Origin: Heterocephalus glaber
Lineage: Eukaryota; Chordata; Mammalia; Rodentia; Bathyergidae
Direction: 5' to 3'
Length of the DNA stretch: 64,000 nt
NCBI RefSeq assembly: GCF_000247695.1
Contig: NW_004624795.1
Coordinates: 2,965,307 to 3,029,306 of the forward strand
A program made the translations under genes and the position numbers. The notes beneath the pieces were generated by a model, which saw only the letters and a list, made by a program, of their open reading frames with translations, ran no database searches and had not been told where the DNA came from. Each line of letters begins with the position of its first letter. Within the stretch, counting starts at the first letter, position 1. Below, one piece after another: positions 55,811 to 64,000 of the stretch.

Positions 55811-55811
55811 G

Positions 55812-56065
55812 CCAGGCATGGTAGTTGTACCCACAACCCTGGCTACTCGGGAGGCTGAGATAGGAGGATTTCAAATTCAAGTCCAAGACTGGGAAACTTA
55901 GTGAAACCCTCTGTCAAAAAAGAGCTGAAAAGAAGGGTCGGGGATTTAGCTCAGTGGTTCCACCACCTGCCTTGCAAGTGCAAGGTCTCATCCCTAGTAC
56001 CAAAAAAAAGACCTGAAGATGTAGTTCAGACCTAAGAGCACCCAGGTTCAACCCTCAGGACAAGA
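55812..56065 (+). repeat. B1-ID dimer split by a younger ID
   Basis: B1 half 55812-55920, young ID 55935-56001, old ID half 56013-56065. Confidence 0.75.
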
Positions 56066-56432
56066 AAAAATGCTGCCCTGTGTTCTAGGATGCATCAGTG
56101 GGTTTCCACTGACCCTTTCTGGTTGCTCTAGAATTCAAGGAAAGTATGTAAAAGGCTTCTGTGGTCCAAAGACTTCTCAGTGGCAAAGGGGCCACCTCTC
56201 CCTGAAGCCCAACCAGGCATGCTTCTGGTAAAACGGACCCCACCACGCAGAGATGGAATTCATTACAATTCCATGGTTATTTGATGAAGGAAATTTTTTC
56301 CAGCTACAGGCATTTTTTTCATCATAGAAATTCAACTATGCAGCAAATCTGAAAGAACCAACAAGTAATTTTAAAAAATCACATGCCCACCATAAATAGA
56401 AAACCCTAGACTTCTTAAAATAAACTGAACCT

Positions 56433-56505
56433 GGGCTGGTGATTTAGTTCAGTGGCGCTGTGCCTGGCTCACAAGCGCACGGCCCTGAGTTCTATCCCCA
56501 GTGCC
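56433..56505 (+). repeat. ID SINE
   Basis: GATTTAGTTCAGTGGCGCTG to CTATCCCCAGTGCC; ATAAATAAATAAA tail. Confidence 0.85.
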
Positions 56506-56553
56506 AAAAAACATAAATAAATAAATGAAATCTGGATGTTTTACTTTTTTTTT

Positions 56554-56920
56554 GTACTGGAGATCGAACTTGGGTCCTTGCGCTTTCAAGGCAGGCAGTG
56601 GAACCACTGAGCTAAATCCCTGGCCCCATCCTTATCCCTTTTTAAATTCTGTTTTGTTTTGTTTTGAAACAGGGCCAGCTGTGCAGTCTAGGCTGGCCTT
56701 GAACTCACTGGGTAGTCCGGGGTCGCCTCAAACTTGCAGGGATCCTCCTGCCTCAGCCTCCAGAGTGCTGGGATGACAGGTGTGCACCATCACGCCCACC
56801 CAGTCCTTTGTAATGTTGTTTTGAGAAGGTCTTTGCCCAGGCTGGCCTCAAACTTCTGATCCTTGCCTCATCCTTCCTAGTGGCTGGGATGAGAAGGGTG
56901 CACTACTGAGCCTGACAGAT
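56554..56920 (-). repeat. ID SINE and two B1 SINEs
   Basis: ID 56554-56627, B1 56657-56790 with internal duplication, B1 56810-56920. Confidence 0.8.
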
Positions 56921-57384
56921 CTTTCTCAAAAGCCCTCAAAATGCACGCTTGCAGAGTGCTCATTCACATCCTACTCCATGTGGCAAGGATCAGACACCAC
57001 AGGTAGTTCCCAGATACAGGGCAACGCAGGGCCAAGTCCTCCTATCTAAAATGACGACAAATCAATGAGGAGTCTACTCTCATGTCAATTAAATAACCAC
57101 AGCTATAAAGAATGGCTTCATAAAAGGATTACTAAAGATAATAACATAAGAGCTGCTATAAATTAAGGACCTGAAAAGCATCCAAAAGTGATCAGGAGAT
57201 GACCTCACCAAACACCTCCACTCCCACCCAACTCCTCTTCAAGGCAAGAAAAGAAAACCCTGTCATCCTGAAAGCACAGACATGGACACAAAATACTGCA
57301 GCGAGCAGCAGCAGACAGGGACATTTTGAAGGCGTGCCTTAAAACCCTCAATGAGTGACAGTCAATAACATAACAGTTTTCCTT

Positions 57385-57475
57385 TCTTTCCTGGTGCTGC
57401 GAATTGAACTCAGTGCCTTGTGCATGCAAAGCAACCACTCCACCACTCACTGAGCTACATCCCCAGCCCAAGACA
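57385..57475 (-). repeat. ID SINE, older copy
   Basis: CTGCGAATTGAACTCAGTGC to TGAGCTACATCCCCAGCCC. Confidence 0.7.
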
Positions 57476-57547
57476 GGCCTACCTTTCATTGAGTGCTGTT
57501 TGTGTGACTGTTCACCAAAACTGTTTCAACGGAAGTTGTAAAAAAGT

Positions 57548-57741
57548 AAACCAGGCACAGTGGGCACAACTGTAATCTCAGCACTTGGGAGGCTGAGGCA
57601 GGAGGACTACAAGTTCAAGTTCCACCTAGGCAACTTAGTAAGATGCTGTCCCCCCACTCCCCTCCAAAAAAACGTACAAGGGCTGGGGCTGTAGCTCAGT
57701 GAGAAGGCTCTGAGTTCAACCCCCAGTACTGTATATATGTA

Positions 57742-57787
<46 letters not shown>

Positions 57788-57870
57788 GGGAAGTGGCTGG
57801 TGGTGTAGCACAGTGGTAGACTGTGTGCTTAGCATGCACAAAGCCTTGAGTTCAATCCCTGGCACCCCAA
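57548..57870 (+). repeat. B1-ID dimer, (CA)n and another ID
   Basis: B1 half 57548-57650, ID half 57679-57730, CA run 57744-57782, second ID 57797-57868. Confidence 0.8.
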
Positions 57871-57874
57871 AATT

Positions 57875-58675
57875 TAATGAGAGCTATTTCCATAGGGCCC
57901 CCGATCTCAGAATGCCCCTCTGCATCTGTCAGCCACACAGCACCTCGCGCTTTATCACCAGCCTCTGGATCTCCAAGTTCCAAGAACCAGGCTACCTACC
58001 GGCTGGCCCTCGGCAACACCACCAAGACTGCCCCACGCCTGACTGAGCAGTGCACTGCAGCCAAGGAACAGAGGCACACACTCTCCTAGACACTCTATGG
58101 ACTGGCAATAAAAGGCTGCACTGTTTCCTTTCTCTAGGCCTGGCAATCCGAATACAGAAAGAAGAGAACGTGCCCTTCTCACTGTCAAAGTCAGCACCTG
58201 ACTTCCAATCACTGGGTGTTAACATCTCCACGGAGACGCTGCCCCAAGCCAAGGCAGATGATGGGTACATGTTTTCACAGCCTGCGCCAGTTTTCCATTT
58301 TACCAAAAACATGAACAGATTCCTGAATTTAGACAGTGAAATGATACAGAGTGGCTCCATGTTCATAATTAAAATTTCCTCCCCTCCCACATCACAGGAA
58401 CAAGGAGGCTTCGAGATTTGGCTAGAAAAATGGGAGTCACACAAGGCCAACGTTATTACCGTCAGCTGGATTTAATCCTAGGGAGAGGCGTTAACCAGAT
58501 GAAAGACACTAATTTAGAAATCCAGACTGAAGCCAGGCAGACTAAACAGTCTGAATAGCACCAACACTGGACTGGCCCAAGGAGTCTGCATGGAGGTAGA
58601 AGATGGCACTAATGGTCTAGCATTCAAAGTGGCCTAAACAGAGGCACCGTAGGGTGCTTATTTAAAATACACACA
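57875..58675. other. Intronic unique sequence with a chance-length open frame
   Basis: Repeat-free 800 bp. An open frame of 141 codons (58050-58475, +) overlaps one of 152 codons on the other strand; no family recognised. Confidence 0.45.
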
Positions 58676-58677
58676 CA

Positions 58678-58800
58678 GGGCTGGGGATTTAGCTCAGTGG
58701 TTCTGGCGCCTGCCTCAAAAGGGCAAGGTCCTGAGTTCGATCCCCAGTACCAAAAAACCCCACAAAAAACAAAAAAATAAAATACACACACACTCTCACA
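58678..58800 (+). repeat. ID SINE with target duplication
   Basis: AAAATACACACACA flanks both sides. Confidence 0.93.
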
Positions 58801-59300
58801 CTCTTACAGTAACACCTCTACTCCCTTCTAGACTCCTCTGAGCTAGGTACAGGCTGCAGGCCCTGGAACTACATTTCCCAGAATCCTCTGCCAATGGGGC
58901 TGTGGCTTACATTCCACCAAGAGTTATAGGAGGGGAGAAAAGCACATGCCACTTCCAGCAGCAAGGAGCGGATTGATGGCAGACTGGGTGTGTGCAGCAG
59001 CATCCACTGTTCTCCTGCAAATGCCCTGCTCTGATGCTTATGGCAGCTGAGATTATTAACGGCAAGAGTTTCTTGAAATCCTTGCAACATGGCTTTCCCA
59101 GACAAGCTCTCTTGGCCTCCCAATGATTCTGTGCGTGTCTAATATCCTCCAAGATACCAAGAAAGGCCTGTATTTCTTTTTCTTTTTTAAAATTTTTCCA
59201 AGAATAGGTTTATTTCAAAATTGTAAAAATACATATATTATTTTTATTATATTTATATAATATGGAATTTTAAGCTTAAAGTAAAAAGTTTCACTTTTTT
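58800..59300. other. Intronic unique sequence, AT-rich at its end
   Basis: Nothing recognised except an AT-rich run at about 59180-59290. Confidence 0.5.
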
Positions 59301-59309
59301 TTTTTCGGC

Positions 59310-59427
59310 ACCAGGGACCAAACTTGGGACCTTGTGCTTGTGATGTGGGCCCAGGGATTTAGCTCAGTAGTTTCGCCACCTGCCCTGCCTTGCATGCTCA
59401 AGGTCCCAAGTTTGATCCCCGGTACCA
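59310..59427. repeat. ID fragment (-) abutting a complete ID (+)
   Basis: Reverse ID piece 59310-59345 meets a forward ID 59347-59427 head to head. Confidence 0.8.
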
Positions 59428-59454
59428 AAAAAAAAAAAAAAAAATTCTCAATGA

Positions 59455-59686
59455 AAAATGTAGCTAGGTGGGCCGGGGATTTAGCTCAGTGGTTCCGGCG
59501 CCTGCCTCGCAAGTGCAAGGACCTGAGTTCGATCCCCGGTACCAAAAAAAAAAAAAAAAAAGGGTATCTTAAAAATGTAGCTAGGTGGGCCGGGGATTTA
59601 GCTCAGTGGTTCTGCTGCCTGCCTCGCAAGTGCAAGGACCTGAGTTCGATCCCCAGTACCAAAAACCCCAAAACAAACAAACAAAA
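59455..59686 (+). repeat. Tandem duplication carrying an ID SINE, period 116 bp
   Basis: AAAAATGTAGCTAGGTGGG starts at 59455 and again at 59571, each followed by a near-identical ID (59470-59543 and 59587-59660). Confidence 0.85.
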
Positions 59687-59742
59687 AACTGAGTGAATAT
59701 ACTAGAAGGAATGGAGCAGCTTTTTAAAATATTATAAGTCCT

Positions 59743-59835
59743 GGGCCAGGGATTTATTTCAGTGGTTCCAGCACCTGCCTTGCAAGCGCAAGGTCCCGAG
59801 TTCCATCCCTGGTACCAAAAAAAAAAAAAAAAAAA
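59743..59835 (+). repeat. ID SINE
   Basis: GGGCCAGGGATTTATTTCAG to CCATCCCTGGTACC, A tail. Confidence 0.9.
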
Positions 59836-60044
59836 GTAAATTTTACAAGCCTTGTAGTACCATTTGACTCTTTATGTATTCTTAGTATTTTGACCAAAAA
59901 AAAAAAAAAAATCTAACTCTGTATAAGAAAAATCACTAGATGACCAAAATGACCAAAATTTCAAAAAATAAGGTCAATTCTGGATCTGCTACCAAAACAG
60001 ATAAAGACAATAGAAAATTCACTTATTTATTTATTTTTATTTTT

Positions 60045-60190
60045 TGGTCTTTTGAGACAGCTTCTCACTATGTAGTTCAGACGGGCCTTGAACTCACTAC
60101 ATAGCCCAGGCTGACCTGGAACTTGCATCTATCCTCCTGCCTCAGCCTCCTGAGTGCTAAGATGACAGACGTGTGCCACCACAGCCAGTG
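60045..60190 (-). repeat. B1 SINE with internal duplication
   Basis: GGGCCTTGAACTCACTACAT followed by CTGACCTGGAACTTGCATC. Confidence 0.85.
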
Positions 60191-60382
60191 AGAGTAGAAC
60201 ATTTAAACAAAGCAATACCTCCTATGCTAGATAGAGCCTGTGTCTTAACTTAATGGAGGCAGGCAGCCTGATGGGGCCCGAAACTGCCACAGGCAGTGGC
60301 CGCACCAGGATCACTAACCTGAGTGCTAACAGGGGGTGGAGACCTGAGCAAATTCCAGGCCACTTAAGAAATCAAGAACAAG

Positions 60383-60500
60383 CCAGGCATGGAGCTCACG
60401 CCTGCAGTCCCAGCCACTTGGGAGGCTGAGGCAAGAGGATCACGTGAGCCCAGGAGTTTGTGCTTAGCCTGGGCAATCTAGCCAGACTGTTTCTTAAGAT
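60383..60500 (+). repeat. B1 SINE
   Basis: GCCAGGCATGGAGCTCACGC to CCAGACTGTTTCTTAAG. Confidence 0.75.
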
Positions 60501-60580
60501 AAGCACAAAACAGAAGGATGAATCTTAAAATCACTACGTTACCCTTTTTAGATCTTGCTTTTTTTTTTTTTTTTTTTTTT

Positions 60581-60666
60581 GGTGGCGGGGGGTGGTGGGG
60601 ATCAAACTGGGGACCTTGCCCTTGCCAGGCAGGCAGCTTGGAACCACTGAGCTAAATCCCCGGCCC
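60581..60666 (-). repeat. ID SINE with long T-run
   Basis: T22, a G-rich start and GATCAAACTGGGGACCTTGC to GCTAAATCCCCGGCCC. Confidence 0.88.
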
Positions 60667-60669
60667 TAT

Positions 60670-61205
60670 TGCTTTTAATTTAATGCTACCAACTGCTAAA
60701 AACAATCAACATTTGTTGTCAAAACATCTTTGAAGTTCTAAGGACAGATTAAAAGGCTGCTACAAAGCATATTAATAACAAAAGGGCTCCTCTCACCCTA
60801 AGGCAGCCCCAGCTCTGTGGACAGCCTGCCCACCCCACCCCCCACCCCCAATCAGAGTGGAGAGGCACAGAGCAGTCGGGGACGAGGACACTCCCAGGAC
60901 CACAGTCTCCAGTAGAAGTGGCTCCTCAGATGCCAACCAGACATCAAAGACAATGTACAAAGTCCCACTCGTCAGAGGGAGCAAGGAGCAAAGAGGGGAC
61001 TTCCCTGGTGGAAAAGTCTCTCCTTTTACAGACAAAACAGCTAAATTAGGTAGAAATATTCTAGGCAGACAGGGCTGGACCCTTGAAAGAGTCAGTGCAG
61101 AGGGTGAGAACACATCACAACTGCAGCTGGAGGCGCATCTGTCAAAGGCCAGGCTCAAAATACAGACAGAATGACCTGGCCCACTTGCCTCACTAAGGAT
61201 AAGCA
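60670..61205. other. Intronic unique sequence
   Basis: No exon or known repeat recognised. Confidence 0.5.
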
Positions 61206-61208
61206 ATA

Positions 61209-61619
61209 AACTGAAGATTACACTATAATTGGTATCACCTGGTCCAACAGTCTAGCTAGACATCAGTCAGTCACCCAGGGGATGACCAGAACCTCCTGAT
61301 CCAGCTCCTCCAAAAAGGTCTTGTTCTTTCATGTACAGCTGCCTCAAGACGTGCTTCCCCCCTTGGATCAGTATTACCTAAGCCGCTATACTTGTAACCT
61401 CACTGGTTGATCATAGTTTTGACCCACGTTGTACCCACCTTGCGATTTTGCTCTATAAAACTTCAGAAAGTGGGCTTGCTGGCAACCCACTTTCAGGTCC
61501 CCTTCTGTCTCTCAGGAGCGCTCTTGCTCTCTCTCAGTAAATTTTTCCTACTCTTAACCTCCGTTGTTCCTTAGAGTTAATCCTTCGATTTCGGGGAACA
61601 CAACTTCGGCATACCTGAC
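61209..61619 (+). mobile_element. Probable solo LTR of an endogenous retrovirus (boundaries approximate)
   Basis: LTR-like order of signals: a promoter-like region with a TATA box (CTATAAAA at about 61452), a CT-rich CTCTTGCTCTCTCTCAGTAA stretch with an AGTAAA-type polyadenylation signal about 90 bp downstream, and an end near TTCGGGGAACACAACTTCGG. No gag, pol or env sequence lies beside it, so it looks like a solo LTR relic. Family and exact ends are not certain. Confidence 0.5.
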
Positions 61620-61639
61620 ATCCAGCAGGTTGGGAGTGA

Positions 61640-61985
61640 CATTTATTTCCCCTGAACACTTTCATCCTAACACCACAAGCACTCAGAAACACAGGTGTCT
61701 CCCACTGAAATGTTAGTGGGATGTGGACACTGTTGGTCCTTGACTACTAGTGATGGGCTGCTAAAGCAGGCAGGCTGCTCCAATTACTACTGAAGAAAGG
61801 ACCTATGTCAACAGGACCATCTGAGCCTCAAAAGCTGGGCTTTGCAAACAAAAGTCAGCACACACCTGCGGACTGAAATGTTTGCGTTCAGCCAGAGCTC
61901 ACGGCCCAGGTAAAAGCGCTTTCATATATGCAGTCTGAATAACCCTTGAGTTACTGATTCCCCCTCATGTCCACCAAGACTTTGG
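61640..61985. other. Intronic unique sequence
   Basis: Nothing recognised. Confidence 0.5.
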
Positions 61986-61992
61986 CACAGTG

Positions 61993-62215
61993 CCGGGCGT
62001 GGGGGCACAGGCCTGTAATCCCAGCCTTGGGAAGCTGAGGCAGGAAGATTGCCAAGAGATTGAGGCCAGCCTGGACTACATAGCGAGACCCTGTCTCAAA
62101 AAATAATAAAGATTGGGGCCGGGGATTTAGCTCAGTGGTTTTGCCTCCTGCTGCGCAAGTGCAAGGACCTGAGTTCGATCCCCGGTGCAAATAAATAAAT
62201 AAATAATAATAATAA
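61993..62215 (+). repeat. B1 SINE followed by young ID SINE
   Basis: B1 61993-62103, ID 62115-62188. AATAATAAAGA before and after the ID marks a target duplication. Confidence 0.92.
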
Positions 62216-62469
62216 AGACTTACACATCGCGTTAGGACACATGACCCAGGTGATAGGTGTGATGGCATGCTCACAAGAACATCTGCGCTCTCTCCCAGCC
62301 CCATGAGGACCGCAAAAGAGAGTCAATATTCCCCAGAAGTAAACAGATTTTCTATTTCCTGATAACAAACCTTGTAAACTAACAATCCCATCATCCCCCA
62401 TAATCTAAAAAATCTTCCCAAATAATCTTAATCTCCAAACCAAATTTTAAATTACTTAAGGTTTGAGCG

Positions 62470-62745
62470 AGGCATAGTTGTGCACATCTGTAATCCCAGC
62501 ACTTGGGAGGCTGAGGCAGGAGGATTGCTTTCAGTTCCAGGCCAGCCTAGGCTACATAGTGAGACCCTGTCTCCAGAAAAAAAAAAAAAAATTAATAATA
62601 ATAATAATAAATAACATAATTTAAGGTTGAAGACCTAATTGGTGTCCCCCTGAAATCCCAGAACTCTGGGAGACTGAAGAGGACAGGAAATTCAAGCCCA
62701 GCCTGGGCAACTGACTTAGGAAGATTCTGTCTCAAAACATAAAAA
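62470..62745 (+). repeat. Two B1 SINEs
   Basis: B1 62470-62578 with an (AAT)n tail, and a degraded B1 62640-62740. Confidence 0.8.
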
Positions 62746-62819
62746 GGACTGCTAACATCACAAAACTATATATCAATTTCCAATCCCCCTCCATGCATGC
62801 TATCAAGAACCTTTGACTA

Positions 62820-63050
62820 GCCAGGCATTTAGCTCAGTGGTTCCGGCGCTTGCCTCTCAAGCTAGAGGCGGAGGTCCATGGCAGAGCACTCTCCCAACAT
62901 GGTCATGCTGGGTTTCATTCCTACCACCACCGAAAAATAAAATAGAAAGGAAAGGACCTGGGATTTAGCTCAGTGGTTCTGGCGCCTGCTGCGCAAGCAC
63001 AAGGTCCCGAGTTCAATCCCCAATAACGAAAAAACAAAAGGAAAGGAAGA
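62820..63050 (+). repeat. Partial ID and complete ID SINE
   Basis: ID 5' part 62820-62862 and ID 62955-63027. Confidence 0.8.
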
Positions 63051-63890
63051 CAAGACAAGCTTTCAAGCTTAACCTGCAAGGCTCCTCCGGCTCTGGGGCT
63101 TAGGAGTGAGGGTAGGGGAAGAGCCAGAAATACTGTTTCTCTTTCTGGACTTGCAAGGGTAGGCAGAGGCAAAGACTCTGTGTTTAATCACCACATGAAT
63201 AAGAAACAGACTGGAATTCAGGAAAAAGGTCAAGGCTTGCCAGCACGGTCAGCGTTGAGGAGGAGCGTACTGCCCCTGTCTCTTGCAGAGCAGACCGTAG
63301 GGTCTGCTGGGACCCCAGCACCCCCACTCCGGGCCACAGTCCTCAGGACACAGCCAGGAGCCAGCTAGACGCCTGCCAGCTTCTGCCTGGAATTGGGTGA
63401 AGAGCAGTGGCAACAAGAGCCACTTTGAGAAGGAGATCAACAATCACACTCCAGAAGAAAAGGAGTCATTCGGCAGAGGGATGCGAGCTGCCAAAATGTT
63501 AGTCACAGCTTCAAGGTCCGGGTCCGTGTCTCAGCAACTGTTCTTCTGTCTCAGCAACTGTTCTTCGCTCTGACAGAGGTTATTCGCTGCCCCAGAAAAC
63601 CCAGCTCAGCTTCTGTGGCCCTCGCAACAGAAGCAGTTGAGAAGCCTTCAAGTTGGTGGCAGCAAAGGGTGACACCGACAAGATGTCCACCAGAGACTAA
63701 GAGGGAAGGGGGGAACTGTGATTTGCCATTCATTTTCCACACAGGACCAGAATAAGCTGGACAATGGGAAACAGTGACAGGAGAGGAAAATGGAAAATCA
63801 TTCCGGTAAAGAAACAGGCTATACCAACAGCCTACCTGGGAGCTCTGAGCCTCCATAGTATCACCAAACCCCTTAAAAATGAGCTAAGGT
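63050..63890. other. Intronic unique sequence
   Basis: Contains a short tandem repeat at about 63528-63568. No exon seen. Confidence 0.5.
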
Positions 63891-63892
63891 GG

Positions 63893-64000
63893 AGCCAGGC
63901 ATGGTGGCACATGTCTCTAATCCCAGCACTCAGGAGACTGAGGCAGGAGGACAGCCAGGAGTTTGAGTTCCAGGCCAGCCTGGGCTACATAGTGAGACCC
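63893..64000 (+). repeat. B1 SINE, cut by the window end
   Basis: GCCAGGCATGGTGGCACATG to CATAGTGAGACCC. Confidence 0.9.

Noticed and set aside
58050..58475. 141-codon open frame overlapping a 152-codon frame on the other strand
   Set aside because: Neither translation resembles a known protein, and simultaneous openness on both strands suggests chance.
59470..59660. tRNA-like sequences with A and B boxes
   Set aside because: They are ID SINEs: tRNA-derived head, A tail, many dispersed copies and target duplications; not functional tRNA genes.
60240..61205. Possible upstream continuation of the LTR element with internal retroviral sequence
   Set aside because: No gag, pol or env reading frame or primer-binding-like sequence recognised beside the LTR candidate.

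Overview
The window is mammalian nuclear DNA from a rodent. It is full of B1 (7SL-derived) and ID (tRNA-derived) SINEs, and its genes are split into short exons in human-like order. Dimeric B1-ID elements plus many young ID-like monomers suit a squirrel-related or castorimorph rodent (kangaroo rat, pocket gopher, beaver) better than mouse or rat. That lineage guess is weak; rodent is firm.

Two protein-coding genes can be read completely, both on the minus strand. CDC6 (coding 25994 to 15598, 11 coding exons, 559 residues, every splice phase closing) has a CpG-rich promoter at about 27000-27200 with two E2F sites. WIPF2 (coding 48927 to 33395, 7 coding exons, 438 residues) has its 3' UTR running towards about 30050 and its 5' non-coding exon beyond the right edge. 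The order WIPF2-CDC6 is the human 17q21.2 order read in reverse, so RARA is expected on the left. Positions 1-13000 hold no recognisable RARA coding exon, but they hold CpG islands, a CCAAT/E-box promoter-like block with a minus-strand splice donor at 766, and GC-rich candidate regulatory DNA, consistent with RARA's non-coding 5' region.

Layout: 1-13000 GC-rich RARA-side upstream region; 13000-14840 CDC6-RARA spacer; 14840-27025 CDC6; 27200-30030 CDC6-WIPF2 spacer with an orphan CpG-rich patch and an AT-rich block; 30030-49000 WIPF2 3' UTR, coding exons and introns; 49000-64000 WIPF2 first intron, packed with SINEs, an old L1 3' end and a probable solo LTR.

The two genes do unrelated jobs: CDC6 loads the MCM helicase at replication origins, WIPF2 couples WASP-family proteins to actin. 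I found no undescribed system. The most useful observations are in CDC6 (an open in-frame 114-nt intron, a GC-AG intron, a CpG-rich exon 8, a palindromic GATA/E-box element in intron 9) and in the layered SINE history (MIR copies and B1-ID dimers split by younger insertions).
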